DNA of 64,000 nucleotides from positions 1-64,000 of the forward strand of contig DKYT01000064.1 in the NCBI GenBank assembly GCA_002492465.1. Reading direction: 5' to 3'. Both the position numbers and the translations under genes were made by a program. This DNA is from Lachnospiraceae bacterium UBA7093. GTDB taxonomy: Bacteria > Bacillota > Clostridia > Lachnospirales > Lachnospiraceae. Numbering within the stretch: position 1 is the first letter of the stretch; every line of letters starts with the position of its first letter. Below, piece after piece: positions 35,848-45,125 of the stretch. Under the pieces are notes generated by a model. The model did not search any database, had not been told where the DNA came from, and saw only the letters and a list, made by a program, of their open reading frames with translations.

Positions 35848-36728
35848 GTCCAATTATAAAGAAAAAAGGAGAAAAGTTTACATTACCGGGTAAATATCTC
35901 CTTTTTATTTTAACATTATTATGCACGGGTCTGATCGTGATCACTTTTAATACCAATTTCTTAAGCGCCCCCTTAAGCGCGGTGGGCGGTTCTGTTATTG
36001 TACCTTTGCAGGAAGGGATCAGCAAAGCGGGAAGCTGGCTTTCTACCAGATCGGAGGAGCTGGTGCAAATCCGTTCGCTGATCAGTGAAAACGAAGCCCT
36101 GAAGGCGGAGATCGACGAGCTTACCATGGAAAATATCAGATTGCAGCAGGATCGGTATGAGCTTACCAACTTAAGGGAACTGTATGCCCTTGACGCCCAA
36201 TATGACGAGTACGAAAAAATCGGCGCGCGTATCATTGCCAAGGATTCCGGAAACTGGTTCCACTCCTTTGTGATCAACAAGGGTTCTGACGACGGGTTGG
36301 AGATCGATATGAATGTTATGGCAGGCAGCGGTCTTGTGGGAAGGATCGTGGACGTGGGACCGAACTGGTCCAAGGTCATGTCCATCATCGACGACAATTC
36401 CAATACCAGCGGAATGGTTCTTTCTACCTCCGACAATTTGATTGTATGCGGAGATCTGGAACTGTATGCAGACGGGCTGATCCGCTTTGAAAAGCTGATC
36501 GACAGTGCAGACCGGGTGGTGGAGGGAGATAAGATTGTTACCTCCAATATCAGCGATAAGTATCTGCCGGGGATTTTGGTGGGATATATTTTCAGTATTA
36601 ATGTAGATTCCAACAACCTGACGAAATCAGGACAGATTACGCCGGCGGTGGATTTTGAGCATTTGGAAGAGGTTTTGGTGATCACCCAGATGAAACAGTC
36701 TGTGGGTGATGCTGCAGGAGATTCATAA
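35844..36728 (+). CDS. mreC: Rod-shape protein MreC
   Basis: A 294-residue bitopic protein: one TM helix (about 17-36), a coiled coil (about 70-112, ENEALKAEIDELTMENIRLQ) and extracellular beta domains including GSGLVGRIVDVGPNWSKVMS. It scaffolds the elongasome and activates PBP2. Overlaps mreB by 4 bases and abuts mreD. Confidence 0.93.
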   Translation: MSPIIKKKGEKFTLPGKYLLFILTLLCTGLIVITFNTNFLSAPLSAVGGSVIVPLQEGISKAGSWLSTRSEELVQIRSLISENEALKAEIDELTMENIRLQQDRYELTNLRELYALDAQYDEYEKIGARIIAKDSGNWFHSFVINKGSDDGLEIDMNVMAGSGLVGRIVDVGPNWSKVMSIIDDNSNTSGMVLSTSDNLIVCGDLELYADGLIRFEKLIDSADRVVEGDKIVTSNISDKYLPGILVGYIFSINVDSNNLTKSGQITPAVDFEHLEEVLVITQMKQSVGDAAGDS

Positions 36729-37247
36729 GTGAAACGTTTTTTTGTGACTGTCATTTTGATCATTATATGCTTTGTGTTTCAAACCACTGTTTTCAAGGGG
36801 CTTGCTTTTGGCGGCATTGTGCCGAACCTGCTGATTATTCTGACGGCGTCCTTTGGATTTATGCGGGGAGAGCGGACAGGGGTGATAATTGGGTTCTTCT
36901 GTGGCTTTTTGGGAGACATTTTTTTTGGAAACGTGCTTGGTTTAAACGCTATGATTTACATGTACATAGGATATGCAAACGGTAAATTTAACCGAATCTT
37001 TTTCCCGGAGGATATTAAACTGCCCCTGGGATTGATTCTGGTCAGTGATCTTGCCTATGGCTTTGCGTATTATGTCACGTTGTTTTTGATGCGGATGCGT
37101 TTTCACATTGGCTACTATTTTTCCCATATTATACTTCCTGAAATGGTTTATACCATATTGATAACTTTGTTTTTATATCCTTTGATTTTGTGGATTAATA
37201 AGAAGTTAGAGGATTCTGAAAAAAGGGGAGCACGAAAGTTTGTTTGA
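36729..37247 (+). CDS. mreD: Rod-shape protein MreD
   Basis: A 172-residue membrane protein with about five to six helices. It starts at GTG directly after the mreC stop with no gap and overlaps the PBP2 gene by 8 bases, so it is translationally coupled on both sides. It is a membrane partner of MreC in the elongation complex. Assignment rests on hydropathy, size and position as well as the GLAFGGIVPNLLIILTASFG segment. Confidence 0.88.
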   Translation: MKRFFVTVILIIICFVFQTTVFKGLAFGGIVPNLLIILTASFGFMRGERTGVIIGFFCGFLGDIFFGNVLGLNAMIYMYIGYANGKFNRIFFPEDIKLPLGLILVSDLAYGFAYYVTLFLMRMRFHIGYYFSHIILPEMVYTILITLFLYPLILWINKKLEDSEKRGARKFV

Positions 37248-40110
37248 ACAGTTTAAAGAAAATTTTTTGAATATGGTGACCTCGAGAGTTTTTGTCCTGA
37301 TTTTAGTCATGCTGGGCATCGGCGGCGTTATGATCAATCGCATCTTTGATTTGCAGATCGTGCATGGGGAGGAATATCTGGATTCCTTTCAGATGAAGAT
37401 CATGAAAGAGCAGACAATCAAAGGAAGCCGGGGATGCATTTACGATAGAAACGGCAACCTGCTTGCATACAATGAACTTGCCCATTCTGTGACCATAGAG
37501 GATGTCTATGAAAGCGGAAAAATGAAAGACTTTCGCTTGAATCAGACCATTTATAAGCTGATTTGCATGATTGAAGAAAACGGAGATTCCATTGTCAGCG
37601 ATTTTAAGATTGTATTGGATAAAAGCGGACGTTTTTCTTACACCGTAGAGGGGACGCAGCTGTATCGCTTTCTGGCGGATGTGTACGGACATGTAAGCAT
37701 CGATGATCTGGAGGAGCGGGAGAGAACTGCTACGGCGCAGGAAGTGGTGGATTATCTTTGCAGCTGGGAGCGGTTCAGGATCGGTGACTATACTTCCGAG
37801 GACAATAAAGACACCTTTGTTGCCGGAAACGGCTATACCAGGGACGAGGTTTTAAAGATTCTTACCATTCGCTACGATATGAACAACAACAGCTATCAGA
37901 AATTTATCCCCACCACGGTGGCAACGGATGTAAGCGAAGAGACGGTTGCGGTAGTGATGGAAAACAACAGGGAGCTGGAGGGGGTGTCCATTGTGGAAGA
38001 CACCATCCGCAAATATGTGGACAGCGTTTACTTTTCTCATATCCTTGGCTACACAGGCAAGGTGTCCCAGGAGGAATTGACAACTCTTGTTGCTGAAAAC
38101 GGAGAAAATTCCTATGATCTGAACGATACGGTGGGCAAGCTGGGAATTGAAAAATCCATGGAGACACAGCTTCAGGGAATTAAGGGAAGCCGGACGATTT
38201 TTGTGGACAGCCTGGGAAAGGTAACGGATATTACCAATTATGTGGAGGCGGTTGCAGGCAATAACGTTTATCTGACCCTTGACAGAGATTTGCAGATTGC
38301 GGCGTATAAGATCCTGGAGGAAAAGCTGGCAAGTATTCTTTACACCAATATTATCAATGCCAGAGAATTTGACACTTCCGATGTGAGCAGCAGTAAAATT
38401 AAAATTCCCATTTACGATGTTTACTTTGCCCTGATCAATAATAACGTGATCGATACCGATCATTTTAAGGAGAAGGATGCCAAAGAAAACGAAAGAGCGG
38501 TCTACGCAAGCTATCTGGAAAGGAAAAGCGCCGTTTTTGCGGATCTCAGAGAGGAGCTGACGCAAACCCAGACAGCTTATGAAAATCTGGATATGGAGTA
38601 TCAGGTTTATGAAAGCTACATTGCAGAAATGCTTTACAATAACGGCATTATTGTGAGAGACCGGGTAGATGTGAAGGATGCTACCTATATTGCATGGACC
38701 ATCGACGAGGTGATCAGCCTGAAGGAGTTCCTGAATTATTGTATTGCAATGAACTGGATCGATGTGACCAGGCTGGATTTAGATACCAAGTATTCCGACT
38801 CTGAGGCGATTTATAAGAGGATAGTAGCATATATATTCGAGCAATTGGATGAGGATGTTGATTTTACAAAAAAGATATATCGCTTTATGATCAAAAAGGA
38901 TATCATATCCGGAATGCAGATCTGCCGTATTCTCCTGGAACAGGAACTGGTTGAAATTCCTTTGGAGGAGCAGACACAGTTTGATCAGGGGAAGATTTCG
39001 GCGTACACTTTTATGATGAACCGTATTCAGCATCTGGATATTACGCCGGCACAGCTTGCCCTGGATCCCCACTCTGCGTCCATGGTGATTACGGATGTGA
39101 ACACAGGGGATGTGCTTGCATTGGTTTCCTATCCGGGTTATGACAATAATAAAATGGCGAACGGGGTTAATGCCGAGTATTATGCCCAGCTTTTGGACGA
39201 TCAGTCCACGCCGCTGATCAATTATGCCACCAGGCAGATGACGGCGCCCGGTTCCACCTTCAAAATGGTTTCCGCCACTGCGGGGCTGCTGGAAGGAATT
39301 ATAACGCCTTATACAACCTATACCTGTAACGGTATATTTGAAAATATCGCCCCGCCGCCGGTGTGCTGGATCTATCCAAGAGGACGGCATGGCGCGCTGA
39401 ACCTTTCCGGGGGAATCCGAAATTCATGTAACGTTTATTTTTACGAGATGGCATATCGTCTGGGTACCCAGGGCGACACCTATTCTCCTGAACTGGGACT
39501 TAAAAAGCTTGAGACCTATGCGGATATGTACGGTCTCACAGAGACCTCAGGAATTGAAATAGAAGAATCCTCGCCCCAGTTTGCAAATCTGGATGCTGTC
39601 CGTGCGGCGATCGGTCAGGATACCAATAACTATTCCACAGCGGGGCTTGCCAGATATGTCACTACCGTTGCCAACAGCGGAACCTGTTATGACCTCACGC
39701 TGATAGATAAGATTACGGATCACAGCGGCATTTTACTGGAGGACCGCCACGCAAATGTGAGAAATACCATAGATATGGAGCAATCCTATTGGGATGCAAT
39801 TCACCTGGGGATGCGCCAGGTGATCGAGGATAAGTCCTATTTCAAGGATGTTGCGGTGAATGTTGCCGGAAAGACCGGTACTGCAGAGGAAAATAAAAGC
39901 CGTCCCAATCATGCGCTGTTTGTGTGCTATGCGCCCTATGAGCAGCCTGAAATTGCCATTGCCACCAGAATTGCCTATGGCTATACTTCCAATTACGCGG
40001 CACAGACCACCAAGGAAGTAATCAAGTATTATTTTGATCTGGTTGACGAAGAAGAGCTGATTACAGGAGTAGCATCACAAATGAGCGGAAGTACCGCGGT
40101 TACCGATTAA
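37240..40110 (+). CDS. mrdA: Class B penicillin-binding protein 2 (elongasome), with long insertion
   Basis: A 956-residue transpeptidase. It has an N-terminal TM helix, a pedestal domain with KGSRGCIYDRNGN, and a C-terminal transpeptidase domain with SxxK STFK (S672), SxN SCN (729-731) and KTG (878-880). All active-site motifs are intact. Residues about 370-607 separate LTLDRDLQIAAY from the DPHSASMVITDVNTG strand, making the protein about 250-300 residues longer than a usual PBP2. It cross-links side-wall peptidoglycan with RodA. TTG start. Confidence 0.93.
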   Translation: MFEQFKENFLNMVTSRVFVLILVMLGIGGVMINRIFDLQIVHGEEYLDSFQMKIMKEQTIKGSRGCIYDRNGNLLAYNELAHSVTIEDVYESGKMKDFRLNQTIYKLICMIEENGDSIVSDFKIVLDKSGRFSYTVEGTQLYRFLADVYGHVSIDDLEERERTATAQEVVDYLCSWERFRIGDYTSEDNKDTFVAGNGYTRDEVLKILTIRYDMNNNSYQKFIPTTVATDVSEETVAVVMENNRELEGVSIVEDTIRKYVDSVYFSHILGYTGKVSQEELTTLVAENGENSYDLNDTVGKLGIEKSMETQLQGIKGSRTIFVDSLGKVTDITNYVEAVAGNNVYLTLDRDLQIAAYKILEEKLASILYTNIINAREFDTSDVSSSKIKIPIYDVYFALINNNVIDTDHFKEKDAKENERAVYASYLERKSAVFADLREELTQTQTAYENLDMEYQVYESYIAEMLYNNGIIVRDRVDVKDATYIAWTIDEVISLKEFLNYCIAMNWIDVTRLDLDTKYSDSEAIYKRIVAYIFEQLDEDVDFTKKIYRFMIKKDIISGMQICRILLEQELVEIPLEEQTQFDQGKISAYTFMMNRIQHLDITPAQLALDPHSASMVITDVNTGDVLALVSYPGYDNNKMANGVNAEYYAQLLDDQSTPLINYATRQMTAPGSTFKMVSATAGLLEGIITPYTTYTCNGIFENIAPPPVCWIYPRGRHGALNLSGGIRNSCNVYFYEMAYRLGTQGDTYSPELGLKKLETYADMYGLTETSGIEIEESSPQFANLDAVRAAIGQDTNNYSTAGLARYVTTVANSGTCYDLTLIDKITDHSGILLEDRHANVRNTIDMEQSYWDAIHLGMRQVIEDKSYFKDVAVNVAGKTGTAEENKSRPNHALFVCYAPYEQPEIAIATRIAYGYTSNYAAQTTKEVIKYYFDLVDEEELITGVASQMSGSTAVTD

Positions 40111-40132
40111 TTCCTAAAGGAGGTAAAATATT

Positions 40133-40816
40133 GTGAAAAATTCAGTCATTATTAAAAGCTTTCCAAGCGGAATTGTACTTCATCTGGATCCGGAGCCGCC
40201 TTTCGATGTGCTGTTGGCGGATGTAGAGGATAAATTCAGAGAGTCCAGCGGTTTTTTTAAGGATGCAAAAATGGCGCTTTCTATCCGGGGAAGAAGCTTA
40301 AGCGACCAGGAGGAAAGACAGATTTTAGACGCCATTTCAGATAATTCAAAGCTTCGTATTATTTGTCTGGTGGGGGAGGATGACGCCACCAATCAAAATT
40401 TTGTAAAAGCATTGCAGCAAACTGATTTTTCAGACGGCAGCGGCTTGGGAAGCGAAGGGCAGTTTTACCGGGGAACGCTGAAAAACGGTCAGGTTCTGGA
40501 AACAGAGTCCAGTATTGTAATTCTTGGCGATGTATATCCGGGCTCCGCAATCATTTCCGCAAGAGACATTATCATTCTCGGCGGTTTATACGGGGAAGCC
40601 TATGCCGGGGGAAACGGCAGCAACGGTCACTATGTGGCGGCGCTTGAAATGTCACCGGAAAGATTAAAAATCGGTGATTTCAAATATAAAACGAAAGAAA
40701 AAAATTCCAAATGGTCTATTAAGCCAAAGGTACAGCCGAAAATAGCATACGTCAGAGACAACAGAGTAGTTCTGGAATCGCTTACAAAAGAATTACTGAG
40801 TGAATTGCCTGTTTAA
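40133..40816 (+). CDS. minC: Septum-site-determining protein MinC
   Basis: A 227-residue division inhibitor. The N-terminal FtsZ-inhibiting domain is followed by the C-terminal beta-helix (IVILGDVYPGSAIISARDII then GGLYGEAYAGG). The start is GTG at 40133, 6-7 bases after AAAGGAGG. It inhibits FtsZ assembly at the poles when recruited by MinD. First of a minC-minD-minE run following the elongasome genes. Confidence 0.94.
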   Translation: MKNSVIIKSFPSGIVLHLDPEPPFDVLLADVEDKFRESSGFFKDAKMALSIRGRSLSDQEERQILDAISDNSKLRIICLVGEDDATNQNFVKALQQTDFSDGSGLGSEGQFYRGTLKNGQVLETESSIVILGDVYPGSAIISARDIIILGGLYGEAYAGGNGSNGHYVAALEMSPERLKIGDFKYKTKEKNSKWSIKPKVQPKIAYVRDNRVVLESLTKELLSELPV

Positions 40817-40888
40817 ATTCAGAAATTTCTCAGGGGACGATTAATTCATTAAATGGAAGAGCCGCCATGCGGTGAAACGGAGGTAAAC

Positions 40889-41680
40889 ATGAGTGAAGTA
40901 ATTGTCGTCACATCCGGGAAAGGCGGTGTGGGAAAGACCACCACATCAGCAAACATAGGAACAGGTCTTGCAGCAATGGGAAAACGCGTGGTACTGATCG
41001 ATACCGATATAGGACTGCGCAATCTGGACGTGGTAATGGGCTTGGAAAACAGGATCGTTTATAATCTGGTAGACGTAGTGGAGGGAAAATGCCGGATTAA
41101 ACAGGCGCTGATCAAGGACAAGCGTCATCCCAGCCTGTATCTGATGCCATCGGCACAGACGAAAGATAAAACGGCGGTGAATCCGGAACAGATGGTGAGG
41201 ATGATCAATCAGCTGCGGGAGCAGTTTGACTATATTATTCTCGACTGTCCCGCAGGAATAGAGCAGGGATTCAAAAACGCCATTGCCGGCGCCGACAGGG
41301 CGCTGGTGGTAACGACGCCTGAGGTATCGGCAATCAGAGATGCGGACCGCATCATCGGTCTTCTGGAGGCAAACGATTTCAGTAAGATCGATCTGATCAT
41401 TAACAGGTTGAAGGTGGATATGGTAAGGCGGGGGGATATGATGAGCGCCGCAGATGTGGTGGATATCCTTGCAATCAGCCTGATCGGCATTGTCCCGGAT
41501 GATGAAAATGTGGTCATTGCAACCAACCAGGGCGAACCTCTCGTGGGAAACAGCACACTTGCCGGAAAAGCATATCAGAATATATGCTACCGGGTAACAG
41601 GAAAGGAAATTCCTTTTTTAGAGTTTGAAAAGGGCGTTTCTTTCTGGACCAAGGTGTCTGGCATTTTCCATAAAAATTAG
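40889..41680 (+). CDS. minD: Septum-site-determining ATPase MinD
   Basis: A 263-residue ParA/MinD ATPase with the deviant Walker A TSGKGGVGKTTTSANIG, switch motif IDTDIGLRNLDVVMGL and IILDCPAGIE. The C-terminal amphipathic tail (SFWTKVSGIFHKN) is the expected membrane-targeting sequence. The ATG at 40889 follows ACGGAGG; an in-frame ATG at 40853 has no ribosome site. Works with MinC and MinE. Confidence 0.96.
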   Translation: MSEVIVVTSGKGGVGKTTTSANIGTGLAAMGKRVVLIDTDIGLRNLDVVMGLENRIVYNLVDVVEGKCRIKQALIKDKRHPSLYLMPSAQTKDKTAVNPEQMVRMINQLREQFDYIILDCPAGIEQGFKNAIAGADRALVVTTPEVSAIRDADRIIGLLEANDFSKIDLIINRLKVDMVRRGDMMSAADVVDILAISLIGIVPDDENVVIATNQGEPLVGNSTLAGKAYQNICYRVTGKEIPFLEFEKGVSFWTKVSGIFHKN

Positions 41681-41691
41681 GAGGTGGTGGT

Positions 41692-41964
41692 ATGGGAATC
41701 AGGAATTTTTTGAGCAGAAAAAAATCCAGGGAAATTGCAAAGGATCGTTTAAAGATACTGCTTATTTCCGACAGAGTGAACTGCTCTCCGGAAATGATGG
41801 AAATGATAAAAACGGATATCGCCAAGGTGATATCAAAATACATGAAGATAGACACACAGAGCATGGAAATCCAGATCAGCAAAACGGACAGCAAGGGACG
41901 GGACAAAACCCCTACCTTATATGCCAATATTCCCATTCTGGACTTACATAAAAATGTGAATTGA
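41692..41964 (+). CDS. minE: Cell division topological specificity factor MinE
   Basis: A 90-residue MinE: an N-terminal membrane-binding and anti-MinCD part (RNFLSRKKSREIAKDRLKIL) and a C-terminal dimerisation domain. It stimulates MinD ATPase and drives pole-to-pole oscillation. It lies 11 bases after minD behind AGGAGGTGGT. A full MinCDE set contrasts with the MinCDJ system of Bacillus. Confidence 0.94.
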   Translation: MGIRNFLSRKKSREIAKDRLKILLISDRVNCSPEMMEMIKTDIAKVISKYMKIDTQSMEIQISKTDSKGRDKTPTLYANIPILDLHKNVN

Positions 41965-41984
41965 ACACTGGAAGGTGAATCAGA

Positions 41985-43100
41985 ATGCTGAAACATTACA
42001 AAATACGTCATTACGATTTTAAGCTGGCAATATTGGTGATTGCACTTGCCGTGATCGGCATCGTCGCCGTGGGCAGCGCGGAACCGTCGCTTCAAAACAG
42101 ACAGATCGCAGGCTTTGCCTTCGGTCTGTTCCTGATGCTGGTGATCTCCCTGTTTGATTATTCGGTATTGCTGAAACTTTACTGGCTGATGTATGCCTTT
42201 AACCTTGGACTGCTGATTCTGGTAATCGTCATGGGAGACGATTCAAACGGTTCCCAGAGATGGCTTGAAATCGCAGGTATTCGGTTTCAGCCTTCGGAAC
42301 TTGCAAAGATTTTACTGATTTTGTTTTTTGCCCAGTTTATTTATAAGCACAAGGATGAGCTGAATACCTTTAAGTATATTTCTCTGTGTGTGCTTCTGTT
42401 TGCCATGCCGGCGCTGCTGGTAGGATACCAGCCGGATCTGTCAACCACCATTGTAATTTGTCTGATTTTCTGTGTGATTATGTTTATGGGGGGATTGAGC
42501 TGGAAGGTGATCGGCGGAACCCTTGCCGTGGTGATTCCGGCATTTCTGATTTTTATGTACTTGATTCTGCAGCCGGATCAGAAGATCATACCTGAGAAAC
42601 ATATGTACCAGCTTAACAGGATCATTTCCTTTTTTAACAAAGAGGAATTTGCCAATTCACTGGGGTATCAGCAGGAATATTCGGTTATGGCGATCGGGTC
42701 CGGTCAGCTCACCGGAAAGGGCTATAAGAATAACGAGATCAGCTCCGTAAAAAATGCAGACTTTATTGCAGAACAGCAGACAGACTTTATTTTTGCGGTG
42801 ATCGGAGAAGAATTCGGGTTTGTGGGGACTTGTACTGTGATCGTGCTTGTGCTTCTGATCAGTGTGGAATGCCTGCTGATTGCCCGACGTGCCAAGGACC
42901 TTGCCGGCACCATCATTGCGGCGGGAATCGGCACCATGATCGGTCTGCAGGCGTTTATCAACATAGGCGTTGTGACTTATTTACTACCCAATACGGGGCT
43001 GCCGCTTCCCTTTGTCAGTTACGGTCTTACCTCGCTGGTAAGTTGTTTTATCGGAATCGGATTTGTTTTAAATGTGGGGTTACAATGCCGGCAAAAATGA
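41985..43100 (+). CDS. rodA: SEDS-family peptidoglycan polymerase RodA
   Basis: A 371-residue polytopic protein with about ten helices, including the SEDS motifs GDDSNGSQRWLEIAGIRFQP and NTGLPLPFVSYGLTSLV. It polymerises glycan strands and pairs with PBP2, encoded 2 kb upstream, so it is called RodA rather than FtsW. It follows minE by 20 bases with GGAAGGTG. Confidence 0.93.
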   Translation: MLKHYKIRHYDFKLAILVIALAVIGIVAVGSAEPSLQNRQIAGFAFGLFLMLVISLFDYSVLLKLYWLMYAFNLGLLILVIVMGDDSNGSQRWLEIAGIRFQPSELAKILLILFFAQFIYKHKDELNTFKYISLCVLLFAMPALLVGYQPDLSTTIVICLIFCVIMFMGGLSWKVIGGTLAVVIPAFLIFMYLILQPDQKIIPEKHMYQLNRIISFFNKEEFANSLGYQQEYSVMAIGSGQLTGKGYKNNEISSVKNADFIAEQQTDFIFAVIGEEFGFVGTCTVIVLVLLISVECLLIARRAKDLAGTIIAAGIGTMIGLQAFINIGVVTYLLPNTGLPLPFVSYGLTSLVSCFIGIGFVLNVGLQCRQK

Positions 43101-43108
43101 TGTATAAT
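43080..43108 (+). promoter_or_regulatory. Candidate promoter before mgsA
   Basis: TATAAT (43103-43108) with a weak TTACAA 17 bases upstream (43080-43085), overlapping the end of rodA. The mgsA ATG is 45 bases downstream behind GGGAGGGG. Confidence 0.4.
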
Positions 43109-43152
43109 AAATATTATGCTGGAATTATTATGATACATCGGGAGGGGTTTAA

Positions 43153-43548
43153 ATGAACATAGCATTAATCGCACATGACGCGAAGAAAAAATTAATGCAG
43201 AATTTTTGTATTGCCTACAGGGGAATCTTAAGCAAAAACCAATTGTTTGCAACAGGTACCACAGGGCGTTTGATTGAAGAGGTTACAAATTTATCTGTCC
43301 ATAAATATCTTGCCGGGCATCTTGGAGGCGAACAGCAGATCGGATCCCAGATTGAGCACAATGACATTGATCTGGTCATTTTTTTCAGAGATCCTCTGAC
43401 TTCCAAAAAGCACGAACCGGATGTGAATAATATTGTGAAGCTTTGCGATATGTACAATATTCCTTTGGCAACCAATATTGCCACGGCGGAATTAATGGTC
43501 AAGGCGCTGGAAAGAGGAGATTTAGAGTGGCGTGAAATGTACAAATAA
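43153..43548 (+). CDS. mgsA: Methylglyoxal synthase with Glu at the catalytic Asp position
   Basis: A 131-residue enzyme turning dihydroxyacetone phosphate into methylglyoxal and phosphate. Family motifs: IALIAHDAKK (H8), ATGTTGRL, FFRDPL (D80), KHEPDV (H87, D90) and ATNIATAE. The catalytic aspartate of E. coli MgsA (D71 in GGDQQ) is a glutamate here: GGEQQIG, E60, codon GAA at 43330-43332. Activity may be reduced or altered. The 3' end overlaps the next gene by 17 bases. Confidence 0.93.
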   Translation: MNIALIAHDAKKKLMQNFCIAYRGILSKNQLFATGTTGRLIEEVTNLSVHKYLAGHLGGEQQIGSQIEHNDIDLVIFFRDPLTSKKHEPDVNNIVKLCDMYNIPLATNIATAELMVKALERGDLEWREMYK

Positions 43549-44518
43549 AAGAAAAAGGCTTGTATCTGTAATACTTCTGTTTGTGATGCTGTCATTTACA
43601 GGCTGTGGGCAGCTGCAATTTGATATGCCCTATGCTGCCGATTCGGAGGTCAGCAGTTTCAGAGTTGTTACTTTGGAGGAAGAGCGGGGAACAGCGGTTC
43701 CTTTTGCATCGGAGCTTTGCGTTGCCGACGGTAATATTATGTCGGGAGATGTGGATATGAACGCCGCATCCGGCGCCGGACTCTTTGATATCAGTAATTG
43801 TACTACGCTCTACGCCAAGAATGTTCATGAAAAGCTGTACCCGGCAAGTCTGACTAAAATCATGACTGCGCTGGTGGCGCTTAAGCACGGTTCAAACGAT
43901 ATGATGCTGACTGCGTCGGCAAATGTAAAAATTCAGGAGTCTGGCGCTTCCGTATGCGGAATTAAGGCAGGGGATCAGATGACCCTGGATCAGGCATTGC
44001 ATCTTTTACTGATTAATTCCGCCAATGATGCGGCGGTTATGATTGCTGAGGGAATAGCCGGATCGGTAGAAGGTTTTTGTGAGATGATGAATCAGGAGGC
44101 GTTGGCGCTGGGCGCCACAAACACGCATTTTGTCAATCCCCATGGGCTTCCGGATGACAATCATTATACCACAGTTTATGATATGTATTTGATTATGAAT
44201 GAAGCGATCAATTATACGGCGTTTAATGAAATTATTCACATGGATTCCTATACCACCGTATATACCGACTCCAACGGCGCCTCAAAAGAAATTACAGTGG
44301 GGAGCACCAATTTGTACATGCAGGGAACCCAGCAGGCTCCCAGCGGAATCACCGTAGTGGGTGGGAAGACAGGCACCACCAATGCGGCAGGGCATTGTCT
44401 TGCGCTGCTTGCAAGGGATTCCTCCAGTAATCCATATATTTCCATTATTATGCGCGCGGAAAGCAGAGATCTGCTCTATTCCCAGATGACAGATTTATTA
44501 GAGGAAATAAACAATTAA
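43532..44518 (+). CDS. D-alanyl-D-alanine carboxypeptidase, lipoprotein type
   Basis: A 328-residue low-molecular-mass PBP (DacA/DacF-like). The GTG start lies within mgsA, and the signal sequence ends in lipobox LSFTGCG. Active-site motifs: SxxK in PASLTKIMTA, SxN in INSANDAA and KTG in VVGGKTGTTN. It trims pentapeptides on the outer face of the membrane. It lacks the long C-terminal domain of some DacA proteins. Confidence 0.92.
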   Translation: MKCTNKRKRLVSVILLFVMLSFTGCGQLQFDMPYAADSEVSSFRVVTLEEERGTAVPFASELCVADGNIMSGDVDMNAASGAGLFDISNCTTLYAKNVHEKLYPASLTKIMTALVALKHGSNDMMLTASANVKIQESGASVCGIKAGDQMTLDQALHLLLINSANDAAVMIAEGIAGSVEGFCEMMNQEALALGATNTHFVNPHGLPDDNHYTTVYDMYLIMNEAINYTAFNEIIHMDSYTTVYTDSNGASKEITVGSTNLYMQGTQQAPSGITVVGGKTGTTNAAGHCLALLARDSSSNPYISIIMRAESRDLLYSQMTDLLEEINN

Positions 44519-44521
44519 CTG

Positions 44522-44574
44522 TTGTTTTTTACCACCCAATCACTTATAATAAATTTAGGCCGTAACCTAAGTTT
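44522..44574 (+). promoter_or_regulatory. Promoter and leader hairpin before the small P-loop gene
   Basis: TTGTTT (44522-44527), a 17-base spacer and TATAAT (44545-44550). A small hairpin follows in the predicted leader, pairing AAATTTAGG (44551-44559) with CCTAAGTTT (44566-44574) with one G-U pair. The ATG is at 44610. Confidence 0.65.
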
Positions 44575-44609
44575 ATGTGCAGCCAATATACTTCAGGAGG
44601 GATTTACCA

Positions 44610-45029
44610 ATGGTTCAATTAATAGTTGGAAAAAAGGGAAAAGGCAAGACCAAACATTTATTAGATAAGGTGAATACGGAAGTACAGACCGCATCCGGCA
44701 ACATTGTATATCTGGACAAGAGCACGAAGCATATGTATGAATTGAATAATAAGATCAGGCTGATCAATGTATCGGCATATCTGATTAATAATTCGGATGA
44801 ATTCATTGGCTTTATCAGCGGGATTATTTCTCAGGATCATGATTTGCAGCAGATGTATTTTGACAGTTTTTTGAAAATCGCATGTCTGCCGGATGATAAT
44901 ATAGACCCCATCATTCAAAAACTTGAAAAAATCAGCGATACGTTCAACATAGACTTTATTATAAGCGTTTCCGTGGACGAGGCGGACGTTTCCGCAGCCC
45001 ACAAGGATAAGATCATTGTTTCTTTATAA
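44610..45029 (+). CDS. Small P-loop protein of unknown function
   Basis: A 139-residue cytoplasmic protein with Walker A IVGKKGKGKTKHL at residues 5-17. A Walker B-like strand IDFIISVSVDE lies near the end, and IVYLDKSTKH in between. It is smaller than any ordinary ATPase and has no further domain. The start ATG follows TCAGGAGG. It is a single-gene transcript by its own promoter and terminator, located next to the HlyD-like/yggS/sepF group. Role not recognised. Confidence 0.75.
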   Translation: MVQLIVGKKGKGKTKHLLDKVNTEVQTASGNIVYLDKSTKHMYELNNKIRLINVSAYLINNSDEFIGFISGIISQDHDLQQMYFDSFLKIACLPDDNIDPIIQKLEKISDTFNIDFIISVSVDEADVSAAHKDKIIVSL

Positions 45030-45037
45030 ATTACATA

Positions 45038-45065
45038 CCCCCGGAGCCATCCGGGGGATTTTTCT
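45038..45065 (+). terminator. Intrinsic terminator after the P-loop gene
   Basis: CCCCCGG (45038-45044) pairs with CCGGGGG (45051-45057) around a 6-base loop, followed by ATTTTTCTG, 8 bases after the stop codon. Confidence 0.88.
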
Positions 45066-45125
45066 GCAAATGCAATGTAGCAACAGCATTTGGGAGAAAA
45101 AGCGATTGGTGTAAGGAGCTTTAAA

